This document shows, one piece after another, positions 42,034-51,971 of a stretch of DNA of 53,722 bases. The DNA is taken from NCBI GenBank assembly GCA_964440935.1, contig CAYTTY010000026.1, positions 1 to 53,722 of the forward strand. The letters are read 5' to 3'. Origin of the DNA: WJJR01 sp964440935. GTDB taxonomy: Bacteria > Zixibacteria > MSB-5A5 > WJJR01. Made by a program: the position numbers and the translations under genes. The notes beneath the pieces were generated by a model that did no database searches, was not told the DNA's origin, and saw nothing but the letters and a program-made list of their open reading frames with translations. Numbering within the stretch: the first letter of the stretch is position 1; the number at the start of each line of letters is the position of its first letter.

Positions 42034-45000
42034 TCACTCCGTCCGTCCCCACTTGAGAAACAACGCCGGCACAACAACCAGGTTTAAAAACGTTGCAGTG
42101 ATCAAGCCACCCAGGATCACAATCGCCATCGGCGATTGCAGTTCACTGCCCGGCTTGTCGGCGGCCAGCGCGAGCGGCAGCAGCGCCAACCCGGTCGTCA
42201 TCGCTGTCATCAGAATCGGGCTCAGACGTTCCATTGATCCCTGAACGACGGCTTCGTAGAGCGACTTTCCCTCATGGTCGATCAGGTAATTGTAATGTGA
42301 CACCATGAGAATGCCGTTGCGGACGGCGATTCCAAACAGTGTGATGAATCCTACCAGTGAGGCGATGGAGATAATCCCCTCGGTGAAGAAGATGCTGATC
42401 ACCCCGCCGATGAGCGCCAGTGGCAGATTCACCATGACCAGGATCGCTTGGCGGAAGTTGCCGAATTCCAGGAACAGCACCACGAGAATCGCAATGATCG
42501 AGATGATACTCAGAAACGTGACCGTCCGGGTGGCCTCCCGTTCGCTTTCGAACTGGCCACCGTACTCGACGAAGTATCCCTTCGGCAAGTCCACGTTCCC
42601 GGAGATCCGTTGGCGGATTTCACCGACCACACTGTGCAAGTCACGCTCGGCGACATTGGCCTGGACAACGATCTTCCGCTGCACATTTTCGCGACTGATG
42701 TAATTCGGGCCGCGATCGCTGCGGATGCCCGCCACCACCTCGAGCGGAACCGGGTATCCCCGCGGCGTATCAATCAAACTGCGTTTGATGGCCTCGATAT
42801 CGCCACGGTGGTCTTCGGCGTAGCGGACCACCAGATCATGACGGTGCTCACCTTCATAGACCTGAGAGGTGACGACACCGAGAAACGCCACATCGACCAA
42901 TTCATCGATGTGTGCGGAACGAAGACCATGGACAGCCATGCGCTCGCGATCAGCCTCGATGCGCACCTGAGGCACATCCGTCTGCTGATCAACAAACAGA
43001 TCCACAACCCCCTCGACGGATTCCATCTCCGCGCGAATGATCTGGGCATACCTGCGCAATTCGTACAGATCGTCGCCGAACAATTTGACGGCGATGGCGG
43101 CCCGTGTTCCTGACAACATATGATCGATGCGATGCGAGATCGGCTGTCCAAACGTGATGTTGGCGCCCGGAACAATGGAAGTTGCCTCACGCAGTTCGTC
43201 CAGCAATTCGGCCTTTGAGATCCTGGACAGATCGAGCCGCACCTCCAATTCGTGAGCATGAGACCCGAGCGAATGCTCGTCCAACTCGGTACGTCCGGTA
43301 CGCCTCGCCGTCGACACCACCGCATCATGTGAAAGCAGGATGCCTTCGACCATCTCGCCGAGTGCGTGAGATTCTTCGAGCGATGTCCCGGGCACGGTGG
43401 CGAGGGAAATGTTGAACGTCCCCTCATTGAATTCCGGAAGGAAAGATCGCCCAAAAAACGGCAACACGGTGATCGCCGCCGCAATCAGCACCACCGAAGC
43501 CGTGATAATGACGGCCTTGTGTTTTAGAAAGTACACCAGGCTGGGCCGGTAGATCGTCTTCAGCTTGCGCACCAGCCAACTGTCCTCATGGTGTTTCGAC
43601 GGGATCCGGCGCAGCAAGTAAGAACTCAGCGCGGGTGTAATCGTCACCGCGACCAGCAACGACGCCAGAATCGAGATCGCATACGCAATCCCGAGCGGCT
43701 TGAGCATGCGTCCCTCGATTCCGCTGAGAAAAAACAGCGGGATGAACACGACAATGACGATGAATGTCGCCATGGCAATGGGCGTCCGGATCTCCGAAGA
43801 CGCATCGCCCACGACGCTGACGAACGGCCGTTGCTCCGCCTCGGGTTTCGCGAAGTTCTCCCGGACGCGACGGTAGACATTCTCGACGTAGATAATCGCA
43901 TCATCCACCAGGACACCAATGGCAATCGCCATTCCTCCCAGCGTCATTGTATTGATGCTCATACCGAGTAGACGCAACGACAAGAATGCAATCACCAGCG
44001 ACAACGGTATCGCCAGAACCGAGATCAGTGTCGTTCGCAGATTCACCAGGAACAGGAACAGCACGATCGTGACAAAGATCGCTCCGTCGCGCAGGGCGTG
44101 GATCACGTTGTCAATCGCACGGTCGATGAAATCAGCTTGGCGGAAGATCTCGGTGTGCAGGACAACGTCCTCGGGCAACGATTCGCGCATATTCACCAAG
44201 GTCGTCTCGATGCGTTCGGTGAGCTTCAGCGTGTTGGCCTCGGGTTGTTTGCTGATGATTAGCAGGACGCCGTCTTCATTGTTAATAGACGCCGTTCCGA
44301 GCCGGAACGCCGGCCCAATGCGAACATCGGCCACGTCACGTACGAGCAGCGGTACACCGTCTCGCATACGGATGGGGATGCGCTCGATGTCAGAGATTCC
44401 CGTAACCCGTCCCAATCCCCGAATCAAGTGCTCCTGGCCCGCTTGCAGCATGATACCGCCGGTCGCGTTGACGTTGCCCTCGGCAACGGCCTTCAACACA
44501 TGGTCAACCGTGAGGCCCTCGGCGGCAATCCTGTAGGGATCGATTTGAACTTGATACTGTTGCGTTTCGCCGCCGTAGACCAGTACCTGAGCCACACCCG
44601 GCACCGATTGAATGCGGCGCGCAATGGTGAAGTCTGCCAGGGTGCGTAATACCATGGGCGAGGTCGTGTCGGCTGTGAGACCGACCAGCATGATTTCACC
44701 CATGATCGACGTGATTGGCGCCAGCACCGGTTGATCGACTCCTTCGGGTAATCCATTGCGAACGGCCTGGAGCTTTTCGTTGACGATCTGGCGCGCGATG
44801 TAAATGTCGGTGCCCCAGTCACACTCCACCCACACGGTCGATAAGCCTTGAATGGAATTCGAGCGCACACGACGCACACCCGACGCACCGTTGACAACCG
44901 TCTCAATTGGGAAGGTGACGAGTTTTTCAACTTCCTCGGGCGCCATACCGTGCGCCTCGGTCAGAATGCTGACGGTCGGCGCCGTGAGGTCGGGAAAGAC

Positions 45001-45111
45001 ATCGACCGGCAGCTCCAAGGTGACGATGACTCCTAAGACACATAGGCCCGCCGTCGCAATCAGCACAATGAGTCGATTGCGCAAACTGGCCTGCATCAAC
45101 TTATCTAACAT
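42034..45111 (-). CDS. czcA: Heavy-metal RND efflux pump, inner-membrane subunit (CzcA/CusA)
   Basis: 1025 residues with twelve membrane helices and two large periplasmic loops. HME-class signatures: EEVEKLVTFPIETVVNGASG, VRSNSIQGLSTVWVECDWGT, then DIYIARQIVNEKLQAVRNGL, and a helix-4 region GVLVDDAIIYVENVYRRVRE carrying the proton-relay acids. It exports a cation (Co/Zn/Cd/Ni or Cu/Ag) from periplasm or cytoplasm through the CzcCBA channel, driven by protons. Its gene is last in an operon with czcB, czcC and a His-rich protein. The metal cannot be fixed from sequence. Confidence 0.93.
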   Translation of the reverse strand: MLDKLMQASLRNRLIVLIATAGLCVLGVIVTLELPVDVFPDLTAPTVSILTEAHGMAPEEVEKLVTFPIETVVNGASGVRRVRSNSIQGLSTVWVECDWGTDIYIARQIVNEKLQAVRNGLPEGVDQPVLAPITSIMGEIMLVGLTADTTSPMVLRTLADFTIARRIQSVPGVAQVLVYGGETQQYQVQIDPYRIAAEGLTVDHVLKAVAEGNVNATGGIMLQAGQEHLIRGLGRVTGISDIERIPIRMRDGVPLLVRDVADVRIGPAFRLGTASINNEDGVLLIISKQPEANTLKLTERIETTLVNMRESLPEDVVLHTEIFRQADFIDRAIDNVIHALRDGAIFVTIVLFLFLVNLRTTLISVLAIPLSLVIAFLSLRLLGMSINTMTLGGMAIAIGVLVDDAIIYVENVYRRVRENFAKPEAEQRPFVSVVGDASSEIRTPIAMATFIVIVVFIPLFFLSGIEGRMLKPLGIAYAISILASLLVAVTITPALSSYLLRRIPSKHHEDSWLVRKLKTIYRPSLVYFLKHKAVIITASVVLIAAAITVLPFFGRSFLPEFNEGTFNISLATVPGTSLEESHALGEMVEGILLSHDAVVSTARRTGRTELDEHSLGSHAHELEVRLDLSRISKAELLDELREATSIVPGANITFGQPISHRIDHMLSGTRAAIAVKLFGDDLYELRRYAQIIRAEMESVEGVVDLFVDQQTDVPQVRIEADRERMAVHGLRSAHIDELVDVAFLGVVTSQVYEGEHRHDLVVRYAEDHRGDIEAIKRSLIDTPRGYPVPLEVVAGIRSDRGPNYISRENVQRKIVVQANVAERDLHSVVGEIRQRISGNVDLPKGYFVEYGGQFESEREATRTVTFLSIISIIAILVVLFLEFGNFRQAILVMVNLPLALIGGVISIFFTEGIISIASLVGFITLFGIAVRNGILMVSHYNYLIDHEGKSLYEAVVQGSMERLSPILMTAMTTGLALLPLALAADKPGSELQSPMAIVILGGLITATFLNLVVVPALFLKWGRTE

Positions 45112-45135
45112 TGGTACTCTCCTTCAGCCGACCGG

Positions 45136-46632
45136 CTAATGGGCGTGGCCGTGGCCGATTTCCGTCGAGGTCGACGCCAGCTTGACAAAGTAGCCACCTT
45201 CCGTGACCACGCGCTCGCCCACCTCAAGCCCGGTGAGGATGGATACCCAGTTCTTGAATCGGAGTCCTTTTGTCACAATGCGTTTTTCGAATGACTCCCC
45301 TTCGTGCTGGATGAACACCACGTCGATGCCGTTGTCGTCGTAGATCGCACCGACAGGCACGGCCGTGGCGGAGGATTGTTCCGATGTGTACAGTTCAACA
45401 GGCGCGATCTCGTTGATCTTCAGTGCGCCCTCCTCGTTGGCCACTTCGATCAAAACCGGCACCGTCCGTGATTCCGGATCCAGTGCGCCGCCACTGCTGA
45501 GCAGTCGCATGCGTGGACCGTTGATCACAACACCGTCCCGCCCCGTTTTGACAAGCACGCCGACCGGCGTACCGAGTGTGCGATAGTCGCGCTCGTATAC
45601 GTTAGCGCGCAGCCAAACGGTCTGCGGATCGGCAATCGCCATTAGCTTGTCGCCTGCTGAGACGCGCTGTCCCGGTCTCAAATTCCACTCAATGACGCGG
45701 CCATGAATCGGCGCGTGCAATTCGAGTGCGTCGGTGTCCCCACCTCCACGAAGCGACTCAAACCCCGCTTTTCGTGAGCGATACTCGTTTTCAATCGCCT
45801 CGAAATCGCGTTCCGATAGCGCCTCGCGCTCCTTCAGCCGCTGTGCTCTCTCGTAATCACGCTGAGCCTGCTCAAAGGCGAGCCGGGCCGACGCCCAACC
45901 GTCGCCCAGAAGTGGAGGTGTGATCACGGCCAGGATGTCGCCGCGAGACACCGATGTACCCGGCAACGCGGGCGTCCGGCCGCCATTGAACTGCACGACA
46001 CCGTCAACCGGTGAAATCACCTCCACATAGGCATTGGGGCTTGGCAGTATCTCACCAATCGCCCAGACGGATCGCTTGATCTCCCGCCGCTCGGCCGTCG
46101 CGGTCGCAAACGGGACCTTCCACTGCTGCTCTTTGAGAAACGTGATCAGGTCACCGGCGTCTTTATGCACGTGCGGGAGATACTTCTCCTCGGCGTAGAC
46201 CTTGAAATCATCGACCGCGAATGTGTCGGTGACGGTTGGCCCGTTGTACACAAGTGTAAACTCGCGCGGGCCGGGAGAATCAAATGTCACCGACGGCTTA
46301 AAAATCCCCTCTCGCAATAACTGGTCGGCCGTAACAGATTTCTGCGTACCGTTGATGCCGCTAAACAACAGAGTCACCTCTCCCTCACGGATCGGTTGAA
46401 ATCCGTCGAGAATGGTCAGATGGATGATAAAGTCACTCGGCTCTCCGACGACCATCATCGGATATTCCATAAACAGCTCCATCCGGTCAGTCCATTGGGT
46501 GACCGCGACCGTGGGAGGACCTTCGTCGGCGTGGGCGTGCGCGTCGTCCTCGGACGCGGCATGTTCTCCAGACGCGTGCACGGGAGCCACCGCACTGATC
46601 AGTATCAGGAACAGGATTCCTGCGAGTCTCAT
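45136..46632 (-). CDS. czcB: Metal efflux periplasmic adaptor (CzcB-like)
   Basis: 498 residues. Signal peptide, then a His/Asp-rich segment (SGEHAASEDDAHAHADEG) and an extra N-terminal beta domain (about 45-150). After it come the membrane-fusion-protein parts: lipoyl halves (VISPVDGVVQFNGGRTPALPG..., LHAPIHGRVIEWNLRPGQRV), an alpha hairpin (AFEQAQRDYERAQRLKEREA) and beta-barrel. It ends in GHGHAH, a further histidine cluster. The adaptor links CzcA to the outer-membrane channel and may hand metal to the pump. Start ATG overlaps the end of czcC, whose last codons hold the GGAGGAGAG ribosome site. Confidence 0.9.
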   Translation of the reverse strand: MRLAGILFLILISAVAPVHASGEHAASEDDAHAHADEGPPTVAVTQWTDRMELFMEYPMMVVGEPSDFIIHLTILDGFQPIREGEVTLLFSGINGTQKSVTADQLLREGIFKPSVTFDSPGPREFTLVYNGPTVTDTFAVDDFKVYAEEKYLPHVHKDAGDLITFLKEQQWKVPFATATAERREIKRSVWAIGEILPSPNAYVEVISPVDGVVQFNGGRTPALPGTSVSRGDILAVITPPLLGDGWASARLAFEQAQRDYERAQRLKEREALSERDFEAIENEYRSRKAGFESLRGGGDTDALELHAPIHGRVIEWNLRPGQRVSAGDKLMAIADPQTVWLRANVYERDYRTLGTPVGVLVKTGRDGVVINGPRMRLLSSGGALDPESRTVPVLIEVANEEGALKINEIAPVELYTSEQSSATAVPVGAIYDDNGIDVVFIQHEGESFEKRIVTKGLRFKNWVSILTGLEVGERVVTEGGYFVKLASTSTEIGHGHAH

Positions 46633-46634
46633 GT

Positions 46635-47870
46635 TTATCTCTCCTCCGGAGCGAACTCGACCAGTGTTGTACCGGCAATCGATTCGAGTTCGAAGATGTA
46701 TTCGTAGTACTGGGTCATTTGTGCGTAATAATCACCGAGTCCGGTGGCCGTGATTTGAATCGCGTTGAGCAGTTCATGCAGGCTGATCCAGCCGTCCACG
46801 TACGACTGCAGCAGGCCATTGGCGAGGATGCCATTGGCGGAAACACTGCCAACTGCAGTGAGTGACGCCTGAGTCTCCTGAATAGCATCCACGAGCGCAC
46901 GGACGCGCGAGAGCATACGGATACGAAATGCATTCGCCTCTCGGCTGGCAATCTCGCTTTGGATGTCATACCGCCGCGCTGCCGCGCCGTTGCGATTGAA
47001 CAGCGGGATCCCCAGCGAGAGGCCAATGACATACCCGGTCTCATCGGAATCGTATTCCTTGTACCCACCGTAGGCGGTCAGATAGGGGATGAATCGTCCC
47101 CTGGCCGCGTCGGCCTGGGATTGCAGATAGTCGATGCGCAGTTGTCGTGCGTTCAATCCCGGGTGTTGGTCCAGTGTCTCGCCTGCGTCTCTCCATTGCT
47201 CGACATTTGGCGTGGTCATGACGACCGGCGTGGCCAGCCGCATGGGCGCGCCGGCATCGATGCCGAGCAGACTGCGCCACTCGGCGTTGGCTGCTGCATG
47301 GTCATTAATCACCGACTGACGTGCACGGTGGACACTTACCAGCGTCATGCGCACAAGCTGTTCGTCGACCGCCGACACGTGGCCTTCTTCCCGCCGCGCG
47401 GTGATGATGCGTGACACGTCCGGGACGATTGCTTCGAGTTGATCGATCTTCGCTAAGTGGTCATTGAGCAACCACAGCGCGACGTATTCGGATCGCAGCT
47501 CGGCCAGCAGCAGGCGCGTTTCGTATTCCCATTCGCTTTGTGCGCCTGCCACTCGCGACTTCCAACTTGATCGTGATTTCAAATACGACCAGGGCGGCTC
47601 GAAGCTTTTCTCAATGGTGAATTGACTCTCCGCCACACCGACGTCTTCGCGGTCAAATGCGAGTGTCGGATTCGACCACGCCAGCGCGTCGTCGCGCTCG
47701 GCGTCCACAAGGTCATGTTGGTGTCGGAGAATCTGTGCTCGCGTAGATTTCTCGCGCGCGTAGCTGTCAAGTTCCGAAAATGAAATGGTCAGTGTGTCCG
47801 CCTGTACCTGTAGCCATGGAATGATAACCATGCATAAGCCCAGGCCGGCCCACCATGCACGACGCTGCAT
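46635..47870 (-). CDS. czcC: Outer-membrane efflux channel (TolC/CzcC family)
   Basis: 411 residues with signal peptide (MQRRAWWAGLGLCMVIIPWL) and two long helical hairpin repeats typical of the OEP family (LRHQHDLVDAERDDALAWSN; LRIDYLQSQADAARGRFIPY, then LTAYGGYKEYDSDETGYVIGLSLGIPLFNRNGAAARRYD). The GIPLFNRN stretch is a common signature of CzcC/CusC channels. It forms the outer-membrane exit of the pump. ATG 47870 follows AAGGA. Confidence 0.9.
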   Translation of the reverse strand: MQRRAWWAGLGLCMVIIPWLQVQADTLTISFSELDSYAREKSTRAQILRHQHDLVDAERDDALAWSNPTLAFDREDVGVAESQFTIEKSFEPPWSYLKSRSSWKSRVAGAQSEWEYETRLLLAELRSEYVALWLLNDHLAKIDQLEAIVPDVSRIITARREEGHVSAVDEQLVRMTLVSVHRARQSVINDHAAANAEWRSLLGIDAGAPMRLATPVVMTTPNVEQWRDAGETLDQHPGLNARQLRIDYLQSQADAARGRFIPYLTAYGGYKEYDSDETGYVIGLSLGIPLFNRNGAAARRYDIQSEIASREANAFRIRMLSRVRALVDAIQETQASLTAVGSVSANGILANGLLQSYVDGWISLHELLNAIQITATGLGDYYAQMTQYYEYIFELESIAGTTLVEFAPEER

Positions 47871-47922
47871 AGGGGTGTCCTTCGTTAGTGGTTCCGGGTA
47901 ATCGTGAACGTTGTGTTACTGC

Positions 47923-48366
47923 TTAGACGGACTGCGGGGGACTGCGGGGATCACACTGGAAACTTCGCCACTGATGGCTTGGGATCAACCGATCATCAAA
48001 TAGAGCGATCCTTGAGACAGTCGGATATATCGCAGAGAGCGAAGACGTGGTGTTCGGATTATCGGCAATGGCAAGAATCGGCACCGTCTGCTGACTGCGA
48101 GTGATAAACCACTTACACGACCATTGGTCGAATTCCTGATGATCATCGTTGTGATGGTGACGATCGTGATCATGATGGTGATGATCATGATGATGGGGAA
48201 TGTGCACAGGATCGACATCCAGCGGATGAACACTGAATCGAATCGGCCATCCGTCGTTCTCATGGGCATGGTGGATGTGGGCGACAGCATAGAACTGCCC
48301 GAGGCACAGCGCAAACAGCGCCACGGCCGCTATGAGAACACATGATCGACGAACGGAGCGGGTCAT
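47923..48366 (-). CDS. Histidine-rich exported protein leading the metal efflux operon
   Basis: 147 residues: signal segment (SCVLIAAVALFALCLGQFYA), then a tract of H and D (PHHHDHHHHDHDRHHHNDDH, about residues 57-76) that must bind divalent metal, and a C-terminal region with no known family. It is first of four same-strand genes ending in czcA. Such proteins can buffer or sense periplasmic metal for a CzcCBA-type pump. The His/Asp tract is encoded by a GAT/CAT-rich low-complexity stretch. There is no strong ribosome site before ATG 48366. Confidence 0.75.
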   Translation of the reverse strand: MTRSVRRSCVLIAAVALFALCLGQFYAVAHIHHAHENDGWPIRFSVHPLDVDPVHIPHHHDHHHHDHDRHHHNDDHQEFDQWSCKWFITRSQQTVPILAIADNPNTTSSLSAIYPTVSRIALFDDRLIPSHQWRSFQCDPRSPPQSV

Positions 48367-48428
48367 GCTCTACATACGGCCCGAAATTGAAACCGATTGT
48401 GTCGGATTTGTGCGGTGCTAAGGTCCGG

Positions 48429-49046
48429 TCACGCGAACGTATACGCCCCCACCGGCAAATCGATGCGCGTCTTGACCACTTCGAGGTCCTGGTGGGTGTC
48501 GACGTCGACGATCACTTCGTCGGACTTGATTTTGACTTCCAGGATGTCTTTGGGATTCTGTTCCAGGACGACGCCGATGCCAACGTTGCCGCGCAATGCC
48601 AGCAGACTGTCGAAGTACTTCTGCTTGTCGAACATCACCGGGTAGCCGCGGTCGCCGTTGTGCACCGGAACGGCGATCCCCTTCTTGCTTTTGGTGAATG
48701 AGTCAATGATCTGATCGACCGTCGCACTGGTCACCAGCGGCATATCGCCCATCGCCACCATGACCGCCTTACAGCGGTCATCGAGATGCGCCAGACCGCG
48801 CTGCAACGATGCCGATATCCCCACGCTCGGCGTGGGATTGATCACGACCTTGAGACCGCCGATGGAGAGTTTCTGCACCATCCGGCGCGCGTCGTGGCCG
48901 AGAATCAGAAGCAACTCATCCAATTTCGAGCTACGCAGATTGCCAACGACGACGTCTATGAGCGCCGCCATCTCGTGTTGCAGAATCGGTTTTTCCCTGC
49001 CCTTACGTTTGTTTTGGCCGGCCGCCAAAATCAGCCCGGATACCAT
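48429..49046 (-). CDS. MobA-like nucleotidyltransferase
   Basis: 205 residues of the MobA/MocA NTP-transferase fold: nucleotide loop LILAAGQNKRKGREKP (an altered form of AAGxSxRMGxxK), VINPTPSVGISASLQRGL, then a metal-binding MGDMPLVT. Such enzymes attach GMP or CMP to molybdopterin, or charge sugar phosphates. Only the fold can be assigned. It is the gene upstream of the metal efflux operon on the same strand and divergent from the HAO cluster, so a link to molybdenum cofactor use is possible but unproven. Confidence 0.8.
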   Translation of the reverse strand: MVSGLILAAGQNKRKGREKPILQHEMAALIDVVVGNLRSSKLDELLLILGHDARRMVQKLSIGGLKVVINPTPSVGISASLQRGLAHLDDRCKAVMVAMGDMPLVTSATVDQIIDSFTKSKKGIAVPVHNGDRGYPVMFDKQKYFDSLLALRGNVGIGVVLEQNPKDILEVKIKSDEVIVDVDTHQDLEVVKTRIDLPVGAYTFA

Positions 49047-49305
49047 GGTCTCCCCCCTTGCGTCGACCCGGTTGTAATGGCTCTACAGCAGCCCTCAGAA
49101 CTCACTGGCCGTAAATTTTGGCACAGCGCACTAATCGCGCAAGGGTAAAGTGAACCGTTTCAGACGATTATCTTCGTTTAATAAACCCTAGCAATTTTGT
49201 CGAATTTCCACGTTTGCGGGCGTCACAGCCGGTCCCCATGATGTTCTGACAATCAAATGCAGCGCGACACTTATCCAATCCCCCCCGTAAAACGGAGAAA
49301 GATAT
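49047..49305. other. Divergent intergenic region
   Basis: It lies between the MobA-like gene and the HAO operon. No gene or repeat is recognised apart from the promoter listed just downstream. Confidence 0.4.
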
Positions 49306-49334
49306 GTGACAGCGGACGCGTTGGTTATTATAGT
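49306..49334 (+). promoter_or_regulatory. Candidate sigma-70-type promoter of the porin/HAO operon
   Basis: GTGACA (49306-49311), 17-base spacer, TATAGT (49329-49334), each one base off the consensus, about 35 bases before the porin start codon. Confidence 0.5.
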
Positions 49335-49367
49335 CCAGCCGTCTTGCATGGCGACGAGGGAGGGTCA

Positions 49368-50600
49368 ATGAAGCGGTTCATCTTCTGGGTAATGGTAATG
49401 CTTGCTGGGAGCGTCCCGACGGTCCCGACGTACGCGGAGAGTCCGATTGCGATCACGGGTGAGATTCGTGGGCGCTACGAAGCCGATAAGAAGTCCTTCG
49501 ACGACGGTGCGCATGCCAAGACGTTCAATCTGCTGCGTACGCGTGTCGGCGTATTAGGGGAGGTCAAGGAGAATGCGTCGGTCTTCGTGCAATTTCAGGA
49601 CAGCCGCCTGCTGGGAGGACGATCTGATGCAACGCTTGACGAGCAATCGGGAACGCTCAACAACGGCGCCAACGTTGACGTGCATCAGGCGTTCTTTCAA
49701 ATCGATGAACTGTGGTCACAGGGCCCGGGTCTGAAGGCGGGGCGCTTCGAATTGAACCTCGGCAATCAACGTGTCTTCGGTGCGGTTGGGTGGCATAATG
49801 TCGGCCGATCATGGGAAGGTGTGATCGCCTTTCTCGAGCGGACGGCATTCCGTACCGATATGTTCTGGCTAAAACGACGTGAATACAATGATCACCGCGG
49901 CAATTTGGACTTCGACATTATCGGAGCGAATGTCGCCGTGACCCGACTCGGCGCTGAATTGCTGCTTGTCTATGAGCATGATGCGCTCGATGAACTCGAG
50001 CGCATCAACATCGCCGGCTATCTGAATCGCCGGTTTGGAAATCTGCAAGTCATCAGCAATGGTGTTGTTCAGGTTGGATCGAAGGAGATCGCAGCAAGCA
50101 TTGATCAGGACATCAGTGCCTTCCTGCTCACTGGGGAGCTTATTGTCCACTTCGACTCGCCGCAGCAACCGCGCGTATCGGCCGGATTGGACTACGCATC
50201 GGGCGATGATGAACCTGATGACGATGTCCATGCCTACGACAACCTCTATTACACCGGTCACAAATTCCGCGGGCATATGGACTACTTCGTAGCGTCCCGG
50301 CCCGAAGGCTTGCTCGATGTGATTGCCCGTGGCTCGATCTCTCCCGCTCCCGGCTGGCGACTCGGGATCGATGCGCACTGCTTCCGCTCGGCCGCTGAGT
50401 ACCTCACGGAAGCAGGTGAAGAATCGAATGCGATTGGTGCCGAATTCGATTTGCACGCATCGACAACACGTGTCGCCGGAGCGAACATCGCCGGCGGTGC
50501 ATCGGTGTTCTTCCCCAGCGACGATTTCGCGGGGACTGATAGTGAACCCGGTCTGTGGGGCTATCTGATGGTCACCGTGGCCTTTGGAACCGACCAATAA
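49368..50600 (+). CDS. Alginate-export-like outer-membrane porin
   Basis: 410 residues, signal peptide (MKRFIFWVMVMLAGSVPTVP, TYA), then strands of the alginate_exp type: ITGEIRGRYEADKKSFDDG, LLRTRVGVLGEVKENASVFV, then QFQDSRLLGGRSD and LKAGRFELNLGNQRVFGAVG, WHNVGRSWEGV. The barrel ends in YLMVTVAFGTDQ. Proteins of this family are often misnamed; in cytochrome clusters they probably let substrates through the outer membrane. ATG 49368 follows GAGGGAGGG. It is first of three same-strand genes with the octahaem cytochrome. Confidence 0.85.
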   Translation: MKRFIFWVMVMLAGSVPTVPTYAESPIAITGEIRGRYEADKKSFDDGAHAKTFNLLRTRVGVLGEVKENASVFVQFQDSRLLGGRSDATLDEQSGTLNNGANVDVHQAFFQIDELWSQGPGLKAGRFELNLGNQRVFGAVGWHNVGRSWEGVIAFLERTAFRTDMFWLKRREYNDHRGNLDFDIIGANVAVTRLGAELLLVYEHDALDELERINIAGYLNRRFGNLQVISNGVVQVGSKEIAASIDQDISAFLLTGELIVHFDSPQQPRVSAGLDYASGDDEPDDDVHAYDNLYYTGHKFRGHMDYFVASRPEGLLDVIARGSISPAPGWRLGIDAHCFRSAAEYLTEAGEESNAIGAEFDLHASTTRVAGANIAGGASVFFPSDDFAGTDSEPGLWGYLMVTVAFGTDQ

Positions 50601-50627
50601 CGATCACCACATAAGGAGCTGTCGCGC

Positions 50628-51971
50628 ATGTCAACCTCACGATTCTGCACACTCGTTGCACTGCTTCTGTTCGGTGCATGTGGCGCCGCGTTTGCCCAAA
50701 CGCCCTCGGAAGTCGCCGGCAAATGCATGACCTGCCACAAAGAAAAATCACCCGGACTGTATCAACAGTGGTTTGAAAGCCAGCACGCGGTGCACAAGGT
50801 CACGTGTATCGACTGCCACGGCGCCGAAAAGGGCGAACCCGACGCGTTTGAGCACTACCAGGCGACGATCGCGACGCTAGTAACGCCGAAGGATTGCCGC
50901 ACCTGCCACCCCAAGGAAGCCGATGAAGTGCAGCAATCGTATCATGCCACCGCCGGAAAGATTCTCGATTCGAAAGATGCGTATCTCGCACACGTGTCGG
51001 CCGGTGAGCCGGTCGCCATGCTCGGATGCGAAAGCTGTCACGGCGCCAAAGTGCAAATCGATCCTGACTCGCCCAACAAACTCTCGCGTAAGAGTTGGCC
51101 GAATTCGGGGATCGGACGGATCAATCCCGATGGTTCGCTCGGCTCCTGCAACGCCTGCCATACACGCCATCTGTTTTCGAATGCACAGGCCCGCCAGCCG
51201 GAAGCCTGCTCGAAGTGCCACCTCGGCCCCGATCACCCGCAAAAGGAAGTGTACGAGGAATCGAAGCACGGCAACGCGTACTACACCAACATCGACAAAA
51301 TGAACCTCGACTCCGATACGTGGGTCGCCGGTATCGATTACAACGCCGCGCCGACCTGCGCCACCTGCCACATGTCGGCCGCACCCGGACTTGAGCTGTC
51401 GCACGACGTCGGACAGCGGATCAGTTGGACGCTGCGCCCGGAGGTTTCGGTTAAAAAGGACAACTGGGAAGAAAAACGCGACCGCATGCAGAAGGTGTGT
51501 GTGAGCTGCCACGGTCAGTCGTTCGCTGACGGCCACTACTACCAATTCGATGCGGTCGTCAATCTTTGGAACGAAAAATTCGCAAAACCATCGGGTGAGA
51601 TCATGAGCATGATTCGTGAGAAAGGTCTGCTGGAGCGGCCGGCGAGTTTCTCTAACCAGATCGAATGGACGTACTGGGAATTGTGGCATCACGAGGGCCG
51701 TCGTGCGCGCCACGGCGCCGCCATGATGGGACCCGATTACACCTGGTGGCACGGCATGTACGAAGTCGCCAAACACTTCTACTTCAAGTTTCTCCCCGAA
51801 GCGCAGGAGTTCGATGATCCCGACGTCAATGCGTACATCGAAGAGCTGCTCACCAAAGATCCGATGCACTCCTGGGTCAATAAGGACACCGAAGCGTTGA
51901 AAGAGATGATCCGTTCGGGTGAGATGCAGGATGTGTATCAGGACGTTTACGAAGAAGTGAAGGACCGTTAA
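50628..51971 (+). CDS. Octahaem cytochrome c, hydroxylamine oxidoreductase-like
   Basis: 447 residues, exported (signal ending AFAQ). Eight haem sites: CMTCH, CIDCH, CRTCH, CESCH, CNACH, CSKCH, CATCH and CVSCH. The C-terminal segment (WHHEGRRARHGAAMMGPDYT, WWHGMYEVAKHFY) is characteristic of the HAO family, which acts on hydroxylamine, hydrazine or nitrite. The tyrosine before TWWHG lies in the region that forms the P460 crosslink in true HAO, but whether it is equivalent needs an alignment. No trimer-partner gene is seen. The NapC-like gene overlaps its stop, which fits an enzyme fed with electrons from quinol (nitrite-reducing, as epsilon-HAO) as well as one delivering to it. Confidence 0.87.
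   Translation: MSTSRFCTLVALLLFGACGAAFAQTPSEVAGKCMTCHKEKSPGLYQQWFESQHAVHKVTCIDCHGAEKGEPDAFEHYQATIATLVTPKDCRTCHPKEADEVQQSYHATAGKILDSKDAYLAHVSAGEPVAMLGCESCHGAKVQIDPDSPNKLSRKSWPNSGIGRINPDGSLGSCNACHTRHLFSNAQARQPEACSKCHLGPDHPQKEVYEESKHGNAYYTNIDKMNLDSDTWVAGIDYNAAPTCATCHMSAAPGLELSHDVGQRISWTLRPEVSVKKDNWEEKRDRMQKVCVSCHGQSFADGHYYQFDAVVNLWNEKFAKPSGEIMSMIREKGLLERPASFSNQIEWTYWELWHHEGRRARHGAAMMGPDYTWWHGMYEVAKHFYFKFLPEAQEFDDPDVNAYIEELLTKDPMHSWVNKDTEALKEMIRSGEMQDVYQDVYEEVKDR

Noticed and set aside
48124..48345. Plus-strand frame rich in Met, Ile and Val (MVEFLMIIVVMVTIVIMM)
   Set aside because: It is the antisense of the histidine codons of the His-rich gene, and not a membrane protein.
49115..49140. TGGCAC followed by TAATCGC as a sigma-54 promoter
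   Set aside because: The GG and GC are not ten bases apart as sigma-54 promoters require; no convincing -24/-12 site was found in the window.
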